Source: Pseudoalteromonas piscicida
GTDB taxonomy: Bacteria; Pseudomonadota; Gammaproteobacteria; Enterobacterales; Alteromonadaceae
Direction: 5' to 3'
NCBI RefSeq assembly: GCF_000238315.3
Contig: NZ_CP011925.1
Span: forward strand, 930,001-994,000
Length of the DNA stretch: 64,000 nucleotides
Numbering within the stretch: the stretch's first letter is position 1; every line of letters begins with the position of its first letter. Position numbers and translations under genes: made by a program. Below, piece by piece: positions 28,801-37,492 of the stretch. A model generated the notes under the pieces. The model was not told the DNA's origin. It made no database searches and saw only the letters and a program-made list of their open reading frames with translations.

Positions 28801-29023
28801 CTGATGCGTTGTACGTACCAGTGTCATTCGTTGTAACAACGCGGCGTGTACCTGTCGGTTCGTGAACGATGATAATCTTAGTGTCTGCAGCTGGATTACC
28901 TTGAGGTCCTACAATCTGTCCTTTAATAGACGAAGATGTATCTGCCGCAACCGCCATGCCACTCATGCCTAAACTTGCAGCGATAGCAAGCGTAAGTGCA
29001 TTTTTGCGAAGTTGGATTTTCAT
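25859..29023 (-). CDS. Oar-like TonB-dependent receptor with carboxypeptidase-like N-terminal domain
   Basis: Outer-membrane protein of 1054 residues. After a signal peptide (AVA-ADTSSS) comes a carboxypeptidase-regulatory-like beta sandwich at about 30-110 (IKGQIVGPQGNPAADTKI...TNDTGTYNASGL). A plug domain follows (SSMTIAGSNPRTNSITVDGIPLNDDFGL), then a large beta barrel ending VRYNF with a terminal Phe. Such Oar-type receptors are poorly characterised and have been linked to uptake or secretion of large substrates. It lies 34 bp after a secreted S1/P1 nuclease on the same strand, so nucleic-acid-derived ligands are plausible. No classical TonB-box was identified with confidence. Confidence 0.88.
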   Translation of the reverse strand: MKIQLRKNALTLAIAASLGMSGMAVAADTSSSIKGQIVGPQGNPAADTKIIIVHEPTGTRRVVTTNDTGTYNASGLRVGGPYTITIDSNKFRDAELRNVYLSLGEAQKIDQQLSELQMESIVVTGTPVLFNSSANDTYYGADAIKSTPSINRDIKDVVRNNPLVVIQPGSDSSMTIAGSNPRTNSITVDGIPLNDDFGLNSGGYPTQRNPFPLDALDQVTVQVAPTNAKSSGFTGGNVDAVFKSGTNEITGSVFYEKMTDSWAGTPKNNGKEVPLEFEEENYGFSIGAPLIENKLFFFGAYEKYESPQSIEWGPAGSGIGANETKITQNDLAAVRKIASEVYGVDNIGGADTQPQLEDEKYIIKLDWNINDYHRANFIYMFNEGNRTNNMTDDADNLHLSTYWYNKSEKLNNFSSTLYSDWTDDFSTQISITSKSVETGQISLDSALGLGDISISNIDVDGDGVTGDISFGSDASRHSNSLENDLTTFKFDGTYLLDEHTLEFGIKYDILDVENLYLDGSKGVITFNSLEDFAARQISRYTYSNGIGNNPDAVAAAFKRKDLALYVNDRWDFSDELAFSFGLRYERLGSDDKPAFNQDVFDRTGFDNTYNLDGADIWLPRAGFTYYMNEDVTIRGSVGRYAGGNPNVWISNSYSNDGFSRQNFSASDVTAPANILNTIPPEAIEGINNANRGSVSNFIDPNFDIPSQWTYMLNADVTLDIPGLGDGFAWTTTAIFTDKENTAEWVNTALLQEGDVVGSTADGALPFYDTRELEIMLTNADKNGRSIILSTGLSKTWDNGFKFDMSYTHQDITEGNPGGSSTGRSNYRYGHFLDHQETQIGTSSYETEHRFVLNLGYSTEFIENYKTNFNLFFERRSGSAYSHLTRWQNLTGGRFFDQDLIQPSGFGSTFGGNYLAYVPTANDANVLRYEGTTEAEVLAHYESLGLSGYAGGFVDRSAATSPWTTTMDLYVSQELPGFTKDHKGEVYFVVNNLLNLIDSSAGKVYTQDFGTRNTLNMDIDPATGKYIIGAPITSDYKFEAEDSTYRIKIGVRYNF

Positions 29024-29057
29024 TATGTTGTTTCCCGTGTTAGTAGGTTATTTTAAA

Positions 29058-29918
29058 CTAATGGTTAACTGTTATTTTATTTGCTGACTTCAATGATGAA
29101 ACCAGCGGTTTAGAATTAGGATCATAAATTTGGTTTAATAGGCCAGCTAATCTAATGCCACCTTGTTGCAGCCTAAATTTAATTGTTGGCATATATTTAT
29201 AAATGTAACCGTAACTTATTTCAGTTTCATTGCTGTTATAAACTTTTTCAGCAATATTATTTGACTCAAGCAACCAATCTGCTGGCGAGCTGTCTAAGTA
29301 TTCAGCAATTATTTCATTATTTGTGGTTTGAATAAAACGTGTAAACTCGGTAAATGAAAGATTCTCATTTTCGATTAATTTGGTGTCCCAAGTGCTGTGT
29401 AAGTTTGAATCACTGCCAAAAAACTTTACTTTAATCATGTTACCGCCACGGTCTTTGCCGCGACCTGCGTGAAACGGTTGATGGCTGTCACCTACAAGGT
29501 GAACTAGGAAACGGAATGCAAAACGCTTTTCATCAATTGATTTAGATTCTGATTTTAGCGTATTGATGGAATAGTAGATGCCATCTAGGATGTGTTTTAC
29601 TTTCTCTTTGTCATTCAAATCAGCATGAACGTGCTCATGCATTGCTTTTGGGTTGTCGATGTTGATGTAATGCCACTTCGAAGATTGTTTACGCCAAAAC
29701 GTGCTTGGATCCGAACGCATCTCATCAGCCCAAGTTGAAATTTCAGCCAGAGAGTCACCTTCTAATAAAGGTTGAATCGCAACGCGAGTCTGCTCGGTTA
29801 AATGTGCCTCAGCCAATTCGGCAATGATCCTATGACCATTTTGACCCCAGGCGTGTGCACTTGACGTCGTTATAGTCATCCCTACAGCGAAAAGTAATGA
29901 CAAGCTTTTACGTAACAT
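29058..29918 (-). CDS. Secreted S1/P1-type nuclease
   Basis: Zinc-dependent nuclease and phospholipase-C-fold enzyme degrading single-stranded nucleic acid. A 23-residue signal peptide (SSAHA) exposes an N-terminal Trp, required as zinc ligand in this family: WGQNGHR. Other ligand motifs are WADEMR, KWHYIN, HLVGDSHQPFH, GRGKDRGGN and HSTWDTK, all in order. The ATG at 29918 has AAGAGA upstream; a start 12 codons earlier has no better site and would spoil the signal peptide. It precedes an Oar-like receptor in an apparent operon. Confidence 0.92.
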   Translation of the reverse strand: MLRKSLSLLFAVGMTITTSSAHAWGQNGHRIIAELAEAHLTEQTRVAIQPLLEGDSLAEISTWADEMRSDPSTFWRKQSSKWHYINIDNPKAMHEHVHADLNDKEKVKHILDGIYYSINTLKSESKSIDEKRFAFRFLVHLVGDSHQPFHAGRGKDRGGNMIKVKFFGSDSNLHSTWDTKLIENENLSFTEFTRFIQTTNNEIIAEYLDSSPADWLLESNNIAEKVYNSNETEISYGYIYKYMPTIKFRLQQGGIRLAGLLNQIYDPNSKPLVSSLKSANKITVNH

Positions 29919-30137
29919 TTGTATCTCTTGTAGAAAAGGGAACAATCTTCCCAACCGAAAAGTGAGGCCAATTGTCCGTATTTTTCAACAAAATAAAAGG
30001 ACTCAATAAGATTCATAATTTCTTGTCAATAAAGTAATAAATTCATGTGCTTATGAGTTATTGGTAAAATTACCTATTGCAATGAGTAAAGAAAATTGAT
30101 CTAATAGCGGTTAAGAAAGGATAGGTTATTCCAATTA

Positions 30138-31034
30138 GTGATATATAGTAACATTTTGACTAGTAAATCAACAATTGTATCTTTGTTGTTTATAAGCGCA
30201 TTATTGTGCTGGATTTTAGGGGCTCGGTTAATATCGGCAAAGCCTCTAACTCTTGATCCCGTCGTCCAGTATTCAAATACCTGCAAAACACGTTCCGTGT
30301 CCAATATCAACACGTTAAAAATACATGTTCCGATTAAAAGTCTCGCGTTAGACGTATTAGTTAGAGCGTGTGAAGATGAAGTGGTCACTAGGCAATATGG
30401 GCAGGTGAAAGTGTATTGGGGAGGAAGTCTCGCTGAGCAAATAGAGTTTCTTGCGAAGGGGATCGCCGATCTTATTTTAACGAAAGACAATATCATGTCG
30501 GCTTTGATGGCTGAATCAACGCATAGTTATAAGCCTGTTATCGGTTATCCAGCTTATTCCGCCTTTTTTATCTCAAACACAGAAAAACCTAAATTATCTA
30601 AATCGTATTTCTTAGATAAAAAAATAGGTTTGCTTGACTATCCAACAAGTCGCTCTGGCCACATATTACCAAAAAGTGCGTTTAAAGAGTTAGATATCGA
30701 TATCAATGCGCTCGATATTACCTATTTAAGCTCGCATCAAGCGCTCCGCGATCGGTTAGCTGCTGGCGAGGTTGATATTATAGCTTCTTATTGGTCCGAA
30801 GAAGATGAGCCGCGGTTTTCGAAGAATTACATTACGCCAATTGCCAATAATGTTAGTGGCAGTAAATGGTATTTAAAAATGAACAACAATAACACTGATT
30901 TAGCTTGTGCAATGCAGGGAATTATTAACCAGGTGGCTCAATTAAGAACATCTAGTTACTTTGATAAGGTAGATAGATACTGGCAATGTGAAGCCTTACC
31001 TTATGGCTTTATCGGAGAAGAAGATGGAAATTAG
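30138..31034 (+). CDS. Membrane-anchored PhnD-like phosphate/phosphonate-type binding protein
   Basis: About 298 residues, with an N-terminal hydrophobic helix (about 10-30) that probably remains as an anchor, then a periplasmic type-2 binding-protein fold. VYWGGSLAEQIEFLAKGIADLILT and the block KIGLLDYPTSRSGHILPKSAFKELDID resemble PhnD/PtxB-type proteins, where the TSRSG segment cradles phosphonate or phosphite. HQALRDRLAAGEVDIIASYW is the second-lobe motif. No permease or ATPase lies beside it. It overlaps the following membrane gene by 11 bp, so the two probably act together. The GTG start is uncertain. Confidence 0.7.
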   Translation: MIYSNILTSKSTIVSLLFISALLCWILGARLISAKPLTLDPVVQYSNTCKTRSVSNINTLKIHVPIKSLALDVLVRACEDEVVTRQYGQVKVYWGGSLAEQIEFLAKGIADLILTKDNIMSALMAESTHSYKPVIGYPAYSAFFISNTEKPKLSKSYFLDKKIGLLDYPTSRSGHILPKSAFKELDIDINALDITYLSSHQALRDRLAAGEVDIIASYWSEEDEPRFSKNYITPIANNVSGSKWYLKMNNNNTDLACAMQGIINQVAQLRTSSYFDKVDRYWQCEALPYGFIGEEDGN

Positions 31035-31950
31035 CCAGCGTAATATATCCGTTTTTATTGCTTTGGCGTTATTGTTTAGCGGTATTTTCTACATTTCTCA
31101 AAGTATTGAAACTAAGCGGGTTTTGAAGCAACAAAAAGAAGCGGTTGCGCTTCGTGTTGCTATTGATATGAATCGTTTACCTGTCGCAGATCCTTTTTTA
31201 CATTACGCAGGTAATGAAACTGAGTTAAGAGAATATATAAACTCACTCAATACTGTGTTAGACGCTCAAGATGCCCGTTTAACTGTTCTTGATATTAATA
31301 CGTCTGGAGCAGGACAGGGTGAAAAAAGTGAAGTGCTAACATTGTCTGCGCCGCATAGAAACTTCTATGTTGCGGTCTCATTAGATGATACCAAACCAAA
31401 ATCAGCCTATATTTTTCCACTGATTATGGCGTTTATCGGCGTTGCAGTATTCAACTGGGTGAGAAGAAAAGGTATTGAGGCGAAGGTAAGTTCAAACCAA
31501 GCGCTAGAAAAGTTACCGGAATTTAAGCTTGTTATTGATTTGTATTCAAAAACAGTAACGACGAATAGAGACAAACTAGTAACTGTCCAGCTTGCCAACA
31601 AACCATTATGCTTCTATTTAGCGCTTGTTGAGTTTTGCGATGTAAATCCCGATACTGTTCTCAATCAAAACAAAGAGATGCCAAAGGAGTTGTTGGATCT
31701 CGCTGATAAATATTTTTACCGTTTAGTTGAGCTTGGGCATACCATTAGAAAACGACCCAACTTTACTAATAGTTTAGAAAAAACATTAAGTGAAATTAGA
31801 GCTGCACTGGATGAGGTATTAGACGCATTTCCTGAAAAAAAGGTGCTGTTTTATCCGCCGAAGGCGCATGGAGAAGGGTCTCGTTCTAAATTACATAGCT
31901 ACGGACTGAGTGGAGTGAAAAAGTCAGATATTGATATTATTGGTAAATAG
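31024..31950 (+). CDS. Two-TM membrane protein with cytoplasmic C-terminal domain
   Basis: Residues 8-25 and about 138-158 are hydrophobic, giving a topology with a periplasmic loop of about 110 residues and a cytoplasmic domain of about 150. The loop starts with a coiled segment (ETKRVLKQQKEAVALRV). The cytoplasmic part contains LANKPLCFYLALVEFC, DKYFYRLVELGHTIRKRP and LSEIRAALDEVL, which loosely recalls an OmpR-like winged helix (LRxxL) but is not a clear match. The ATG at 31024 has GGAGAAG upstream and lies within the end of the PhnD-like gene. I do not recognise the family; a sensor role is inference from topology and partner. Confidence 0.65.
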   Translation: MEISQRNISVFIALALLFSGIFYISQSIETKRVLKQQKEAVALRVAIDMNRLPVADPFLHYAGNETELREYINSLNTVLDAQDARLTVLDINTSGAGQGEKSEVLTLSAPHRNFYVAVSLDDTKPKSAYIFPLIMAFIGVAVFNWVRRKGIEAKVSSNQALEKLPEFKLVIDLYSKTVTTNRDKLVTVQLANKPLCFYLALVEFCDVNPDTVLNQNKEMPKELLDLADKYFYRLVELGHTIRKRPNFTNSLEKTLSEIRAALDEVLDAFPEKKVLFYPPKAHGEGSRSKLHSYGLSGVKKSDIDIIGK

Positions 31951-31958
31951 AATGAATG

Positions 31959-31991
31959 CATATAAAGCGGTGCATCACACCGCTTTATATG
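31959..31991. terminator. Hairpin between the sensor pair and the 5'-nucleotidase
   Basis: A 14-bp perfect stem (31959-31972 with 31978-31991) with a CATCA loop, between two convergent stop codons. T-tracts are short. Confidence 0.7.
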
Positions 31992-32001
31992 AGGTGCCTT
32001 T

Positions 32002-33591
32002 TTATAAATCCACGGCCTTTATAGGACTATTCTTTTGGAAGTAATCTTTGAGGACCTGTGCATCAGTTAGGTCGGTAGCGGTATATTCTGGAAGATGATT
32101 AATCTTTGGATAACCGTCACCACCAGATGCGTTATAACTATTCACACTCATGCGGTAGGTCTTACCGTCAGTCAATGACTCGCCCGCTATGCGAACATTG
32201 GTTACCTTATCGTTCTTGATATCAAACGTAATATGGTTGAACTGTAGGTAAGCACCAGAGTCTGGTGGGAACTTGGCGACAATGTTTAAGTAGTTAATTA
32301 GGTCGCTTGCTTTCCAGTCTATATAAGTAATGCGATTTTTAAATGGATGAACTTTCAGCACATCTTTGTAGCTGACATCACCTTGCTCTATGCTATCTCG
32401 GATCCCGCCGCCGCTGATAATGCCAAAGTCTGCTTCGACAGCTGCCATTTGCGCGTTAATGATAAGATCTGCGAGGTTGCTTTGCTTAAATCTAACTGTA
32501 CTGCGACGGCCATCTAAGAAACTATCAACGTATCCCACTGCACCAGCTATTTGCGCTTGCCCTTTTTTTTGAAAAGGTGTTAAAAAAGCGAGCATTTGAG
32601 GATCTTCTTGAATAGTTTCACCAATCACAGAACCCGCTTTATTTTTTAAGTTCACAGGGATTAAGTTATAGCTAATTAAGGTTTTTGTATCACCATCAAC
32701 CCTAAATACAGCTTTACCCACATACTTACCCCACTCATGTGCTTGCATAATCCAAACACCATTTTGATTATCAGGCTTACATGTTTTGCCAGGAGCAAAA
32801 GCTGTGTCCTCGTTACCATTTTCGTCTACACAGACAGGTTCTTGAGAATGTCCACCAACTATCAAATCAAGCATACCTTTGGGAAGTCGGCGCGCAAGCG
32901 TTACATCACCGGGTGCATTGATACCATGATTGGCACCGTGATAGTGACCCATATGTGTGACAGCAATCATTACATCTGGATGATATTTGGCTTTGATCTT
33001 AGGTACCCAGTTTTCAGTGGCTGCTAAAGGCTCAATAAAAGTAAGGCCTTGAACATGTTTTGGATTGGCAATTTTAACGGTATCAATTGTCGTAAGTCCA
33101 AGGACTGCAATGGTCAATCCTGCACGTTCAATAATTGTGTAAGGCTCGTACGCTGGCATTTGATTTGTATTATCAAGAATATTTGCTGACAGTACTGGGA
33201 AGCTTGCCCACTCAATTTGTTTGGCTAGTACATCTCGAGTGTTATCAAATTCATGGTTACCAATTGCCATGGCATCGTAACCGAGTTTACTCATTCCCTT
33301 AAAATCAGGTTCGGCAAACTGTAAATCAGATTCTGGTACACCCGTGTTTATATCGCCTCCAGAAAGCAATATAACGGCATGTCCAGCTTTCTCTGCATCA
33401 CTCTTTAATTGGTCAATTAAGGTTTTTCTGGCTGCCATACCATATTCACCTTTTTCATTTTGCCAAAAACGACCATGATTATCGTTGGTGTGTAATACGG
33501 TTAGGTATTCTGCTTGTTGCGACTGCTTAGGAGAGGAAAAATGGCATGCTGATAATAGCAAAGCCGTTGAAAGAATAAGTAAGTTGCGCAT
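32002..33591 (-). CDS. UshA/NadN-type 5'-nucleotidase lipoprotein
   Basis: Metallophosphoesterase that hydrolyses nucleoside 5'-phosphates or UDP-sugars outside the cytoplasm. A lipobox (LLSAC, Cys16) suggests anchoring in the envelope. The N-terminal catalytic domain has HTNDNHGR, GGDINTG, IGNHEFDN, VTHMGHY and GGHSQEP. The C-terminal 5'-nucleotidase domain shows ISGGGIRDSI, LKVHPFKN and NSYNASGGDGYP, the substrate-binding loops. Length 529. With the nearby S1/P1 nuclease and PhnD-like protein it points to use of extracellular nucleotides as phosphorus or nucleoside source. Confidence 0.9.
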   Translation of the reverse strand: MRNLLILSTALLLSACHFSSPKQSQQAEYLTVLHTNDNHGRFWQNEKGEYGMAARKTLIDQLKSDAEKAGHAVILLSGGDINTGVPESDLQFAEPDFKGMSKLGYDAMAIGNHEFDNTRDVLAKQIEWASFPVLSANILDNTNQMPAYEPYTIIERAGLTIAVLGLTTIDTVKIANPKHVQGLTFIEPLAATENWVPKIKAKYHPDVMIAVTHMGHYHGANHGINAPGDVTLARRLPKGMLDLIVGGHSQEPVCVDENGNEDTAFAPGKTCKPDNQNGVWIMQAHEWGKYVGKAVFRVDGDTKTLISYNLIPVNLKNKAGSVIGETIQEDPQMLAFLTPFQKKGQAQIAGAVGYVDSFLDGRRSTVRFKQSNLADLIINAQMAAVEADFGIISGGGIRDSIEQGDVSYKDVLKVHPFKNRITYIDWKASDLINYLNIVAKFPPDSGAYLQFNHITFDIKNDKVTNVRIAGESLTDGKTYRMSVNSYNASGGDGYPKINHLPEYTATDLTDAQVLKDYFQKNSPIKAVDL

Positions 33592-33654
33592 AATTTAGAA
33601 GCTATTTGATAAATTATGCGCGTATTCTAGATCATTATAATTATTTTAATAGTG

Positions 33655-33846
33655 CTAACACTCAAAATTGCTATATTTTCTGGCGTTTTGTGCCACCGCA
33701 GATACTCTTCTGTCCAGTTCAAACTTAGATAACTCACATTTTGCATGGTCTGTTTCTATCATCCAGTTTAAAAAGCTCGCTGGCAGCGTGGAGTATGGCT
33801 CTCCAGCATGAAGTCCAAAATCGCAGATATCATTATCCTGTTTCAT
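33655..33846 (-). CDS. Small protein resembling DUF3820/QSregVF family
   Basis: A 63-residue protein whose centre, DFGLHAGEPYSTLPASFLNWM, recalls the F-G-K-H-x-G-x-x...LP..YL.W motif of DUF3820 and the putative quorum-sensing-regulated factor family. AGGGG lies eight bases before the ATG. A Cys-containing end (NFEC) is unusual. It is a single gene between the nucleotidase and MAPEG genes. The family match is by eye only. Confidence 0.55.
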   Translation of the reverse strand: MKQDNDICDFGLHAGEPYSTLPASFLNWMIETDHAKCELSKFELDRRVSAVAQNARKYSNFEC

Positions 33847-33948
33847 CTATGTGCCCCTGTTGTTCTTTTTGCCATCGCCATGCTAACAAATTGGCTCAGA
33901 GATTAAAGAACAATTAGCTAAATCGGATGGCATTTTTATTATTTTTAG

Positions 33949-34371
33949 TTATATAAGTGTTAAAAGTAATGTGATCCACTGCAACACAATGAAGGCACAC
34001 CCTGCAAGGTAGAGGCGAAAACGTGTTCGAATATGATTACTACCGATATGAACATAGGCATGTGCAATACGACTAATTACAAACAGTAGGGCGAAGATGC
34101 TGAACCACAACGTAACAAGTTTCATTGCGAGTGCGGCAAGAGAAACCACAAAAAACAACACGGGAATTTCGAACTGATTAGTAAAGTTTCTAGATGCCAG
34201 AATGACTTCTTCAGGCGCGTTGTCGAGCGCCATGGTTTTGAACTGATCAAACTGGATCTGTTTCTCTCGCGCAGCTTTAAATCGACGTTTACCCATTATG
34301 ACCATGATAACTAAGGTCAGTAGAGTTTGTAATAATAGCGCAGCGAGCAGTAAATAAATGGATGTCGGCAT
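33949..34371 (-). CDS. MAPEG family membrane protein
   Basis: Four-helix integral membrane protein of 140 residues in the MAPEG (eicosanoid/glutathione metabolism) family. The N-terminal helix, the conserved ASRNFTNQFEIPVLFF (R-N-x-x-E-x-P pattern) and SRIAHAYVHIGSNHIRTRF are typical. Bacterial members have unclear physiological substrates. It is divergent from the M16 peptidase gene. Confidence 0.85.
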   Translation of the reverse strand: MPTSIYLLLAALLLQTLLTLVIMVIMGKRRFKAAREKQIQFDQFKTMALDNAPEEVILASRNFTNQFEIPVLFFVVSLAALAMKLVTLWFSIFALLFVISRIAHAYVHIGSNHIRTRFRLYLAGCAFIVLQWITLLLTLI

Positions 34372-34488
34372 AGGTTCCTCAGTTTACGAAGTGTTACAAA
34401 ACAAAAAATTTCTATATTGCAAAAGCTTAGTCGAATGACGATGATAGTCTGGTTCCAAAAAGTAATTATCACAATAATGGATTGTTTT

Positions 34489-37374
34489 ATGAAAAAGCTA
34501 TTCGCAATTAGCACACTTACCTTAGCAGTTTTGACTGGATGTGGTACAACTTCTTCACTCAATCATTCAGACACGACTGAGAATCTTCTTTCAGAGCAAC
34601 TGGTTGTAAGTCCTAATGATGATAGACAATATCAAACGTTAACCTTGGAAAATGGCATTGAAGTCATTTTGGTATCAGATCCTTCTGTATCGAAGTCAGC
34701 GGCAGCGCTGAGTGTTGGCGTTGGTCTACTACACGATCCTATGTCTCAGCAAGGGATGGCGCACTATCTTGAACATATGCTATTCCTTGGTACAGAAAAA
34801 TATCCGGATAGCAAAGGTTATTCTGAGTTCATGACCAAAAACGGTGGGGCACACAATGCTTACACTTGGCTGGATATTACTAATTATATGTTCAAAGTGA
34901 ACAACGATGCCTATGACGAGGCATTAGACAGATTTTCCGACTTCTTTAAATCTCCAAAGCTTTACCCTGAGTACACAGAAAAAGAAAAAAATGCAGTAAA
35001 CGCAGAGTGGTCGATGCGTCGTGAAATGGACTTTTTTGGTCAATTTAAACTTGCACGAAACATGATGGGAGAGCATCCAGCTAACCGCTTTCTTATTGGT
35101 AACCTAGAGACGTTAGGTGATAAAGAAGGTAGCAAACTACACCAAGAGACCGTTGCTTTTTATGATAAGTACTACTCTGCGAACATCATGAAGTTAGCTA
35201 TGATTTCTAACGAGCCGATTGAGCAGATGGTGGCAAAAGCGAAAAAGCATTTCACGACAATCAAGAATAAAAACATCGAGAAGCCAGAGGTTAAACAATC
35301 TCTTAACTTCGATAACGTTGGGAAAAAGCTGGTCCATTATAAACCAAATGAAGACGTTAAGACGCTACAGCTTGATTTCACTATCAAAAACAACGCAAGT
35401 GCGTTTGCGGTTAAACCGAACTATTTCATTACCTATCTTCTAAGTAATGAAATGGCGGGTAGCCCTGCTCAAGTACTAAAAGATAAAGGCTTAATCTCAT
35501 CGTTAAGTGCATTTTCGACACCGAATAGTTATGGTAACTACGGCACATTACAGATTGATATTCAGTTAACCGATGAGGGCTTAAAGCAACGCGAGTTAAT
35601 TACAGGTACGGTACTTGATTATATCGATATGATCCGTGATAAAGGAGTCGATAGCCGTTACTTCAAGGAAATCCAAACGTCGCTAAATAATCAATTTAGG
35701 TTTTTAGAAAAAGGCGATGAATTTGGTTACGTCAGTAACCTTGCGGATAGCATGCAGCATTACCCAATGAACCACGCTATCAATGCGAGCTACTACTATG
35801 CGCAGTTTGATGCTGATGCTGTTAATGCCGTCTTGAAGCAATTAACACCTGATCAAATGCGGGTATGGTATATCAGTAAAGATGAACCTACTGATGCAAA
35901 ACTACACTTCTATGATGGTGAATATCAGATTGTAGACTTAAAGCGCAGCGATTTTGATAAATGGAAAGAAGAGGCAAATTTCGATTTAGCTCTTCCTAGT
36001 GTAAATACCTTGTTACCTGAAAACTTCGCACTGAAAACATCTGCGGATGATGCGAAAAAGGGTGTTCAGAAGGTTATTGATGCGGATGGCGTAACGGTTT
36101 GGCATGCTGCGAGTGAGCGTTTCTACCAACAGCCTAAAGGTAGTCTGAAAATTTACGTCAATAACCCAAGTGCATTAAAAGACATCAAAACTGAGGTTGC
36201 ACTGTCGATTTGGGCTGATTTATACCGTTTGGATAAAGCAAAGTTAATGACGGAAGCGAGCATAGCGGGTATGCATCTTGGGCTGACTCCTGCAAATGGG
36301 ATAATGCTAGATATTTCGGGTTTTACTGATAAGCAAGCTTTATTAATAAAGGATGCGCTCTCTGGTGTTCGTGTAGAAACGAATAAACGAGCATTTGATC
36401 AAGCCATTGATCGTTATGTACGTGGCATTAAAAACCAGGAGAAAGAATTCCCATTCAGACAAGCTTTCGGTGTTTATCAAAAACTTATCCGTTCAGGAAG
36501 TTATGATGATTCTGCATTGATATCAGCAGCTAAAGCTTTGACTCTGGCCGACTTAGATAAAGTGCAAAATCAAATTCTGACGAATAATCAAGTTCGTGTT
36601 TTTGCCTATGGCAACTACGATAAAGCCGATTTGCAAACAGTAAAAGAGACGCTCGACAATGCGCTGCCTAAACGCCAAAAAGTGACCAATTACGCACGTG
36701 CTAAATATTGGCAACCAGAGCAAAAGCAGACACTTGTATGGCAGCAAGACATTGATGTTGCTGATGTTGCTGTAATCGATTTTGCAGTGCACCCAATCAA
36801 AGGCTATGCGCAAAAAGCGGCGGCGATGGTGCTTCAAGGGCACTTAAGAACGGCGGCATTTGAACGTCTGAGAACCGAAGAGCAGCTAGCCTATGCAGTT
36901 GGTGCAACGAGTGTTGCTATTGACGAATATTCAGCGCTAGGTTTCTATATTCAAACACCAGTAAAAGATGCTAAAAGCATGCAAGCTCGTTTTGACGCGT
37001 ATAAAGATGAATACGCTAAAGACTTAGCTGCGTTAGATGAGGCAACATTCGAGCAGTTAAAAAATGCAGTGTTAGTCTCATTAACCGAAGAGCCAAAAAA
37101 CCTTTCTGAAGAACTACAACCGTTAATAGGCGATTGGTTCAAAGAAAATATGGCATTTGACTCCGAAGCTAAGTTAATCGCCGCAGTTAAAGCGGTCACA
37201 TTAGAAGATATTAAAGCGTACTATCAGCAAACTGTAATGAACACCGATGCTGCTAGATTAAATATTCAATTACGTGGCGCTAAGTTCCAAGCTGAGCCGT
37301 TTGCAGATTTACCTAAGCAAACTAAGCTAGACTCAGTTGAGCAAATGTATAAAAACGTCAAGTTCCAACAGTAA
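34489..37374 (+). CDS. M16-family (pitrilysin/insulinase-like) peptidase lipoprotein
   Basis: Large zinc peptidase of 961 residues. A lipobox (LAVLTGC, Cys18) indicates membrane anchoring, unlike the soluble periplasmic PtrA. The inverted zinc motif HYLEH (His92, Glu95, His96) with the distal Glu in NAVNAEW is intact, so the first domain is catalytic. Three further M16 domains follow, including GSPAQVLKDKGLI and LRTEEQLAYAVGA. The start at 34489 gives the lipoprotein signal; an upstream in-frame start would bury it. It likely degrades peptides in the periplasm. Confidence 0.92.
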   Translation: MKKLFAISTLTLAVLTGCGTTSSLNHSDTTENLLSEQLVVSPNDDRQYQTLTLENGIEVILVSDPSVSKSAAALSVGVGLLHDPMSQQGMAHYLEHMLFLGTEKYPDSKGYSEFMTKNGGAHNAYTWLDITNYMFKVNNDAYDEALDRFSDFFKSPKLYPEYTEKEKNAVNAEWSMRREMDFFGQFKLARNMMGEHPANRFLIGNLETLGDKEGSKLHQETVAFYDKYYSANIMKLAMISNEPIEQMVAKAKKHFTTIKNKNIEKPEVKQSLNFDNVGKKLVHYKPNEDVKTLQLDFTIKNNASAFAVKPNYFITYLLSNEMAGSPAQVLKDKGLISSLSAFSTPNSYGNYGTLQIDIQLTDEGLKQRELITGTVLDYIDMIRDKGVDSRYFKEIQTSLNNQFRFLEKGDEFGYVSNLADSMQHYPMNHAINASYYYAQFDADAVNAVLKQLTPDQMRVWYISKDEPTDAKLHFYDGEYQIVDLKRSDFDKWKEEANFDLALPSVNTLLPENFALKTSADDAKKGVQKVIDADGVTVWHAASERFYQQPKGSLKIYVNNPSALKDIKTEVALSIWADLYRLDKAKLMTEASIAGMHLGLTPANGIMLDISGFTDKQALLIKDALSGVRVETNKRAFDQAIDRYVRGIKNQEKEFPFRQAFGVYQKLIRSGSYDDSALISAAKALTLADLDKVQNQILTNNQVRVFAYGNYDKADLQTVKETLDNALPKRQKVTNYARAKYWQPEQKQTLVWQQDIDVADVAVIDFAVHPIKGYAQKAAAMVLQGHLRTAAFERLRTEEQLAYAVGATSVAIDEYSALGFYIQTPVKDAKSMQARFDAYKDEYAKDLAALDEATFEQLKNAVLVSLTEEPKNLSEELQPLIGDWFKENMAFDSEAKLIAAVKAVTLEDIKAYYQQTVMNTDAARLNIQLRGAKFQAEPFADLPKQTKLDSVEQMYKNVKFQQ

Positions 37375-37398
37375 CCTGTCGGTATTTCAATAGTAATT

Positions 37399-37431
37399 AA
37401 AAGCTGGGCAAATTCGTTTCCCAGCTTTTTT
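37399..37431 (+). terminator. Rho-independent terminator of the M16 peptidase gene
   Basis: AAAAGCTGGG and CCCAGCTTTT form a 10-bp stem with an 11-nt loop, followed by a T-run, 25 bases after the stop codon. Confidence 0.9.
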
Positions 37432-37492
37432 ATTCGCTTATGTAAATGCTAAAGTTCCTATGGAAGTTAATTATGATATTTTTGGAGGCAGA

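Noticed and set aside
29919..30137. Possible PhoB box between the nuclease and PhnD-like genes
   Set aside because: No paired CTGTCA repeats found on either strand; only a lone TTGACA.
30101..30496. 131-codon minus-strand frame opposite the PhnD-like gene
   Set aside because: Lies antisense within a gene with clear family motifs; sequence looks like a shadow.
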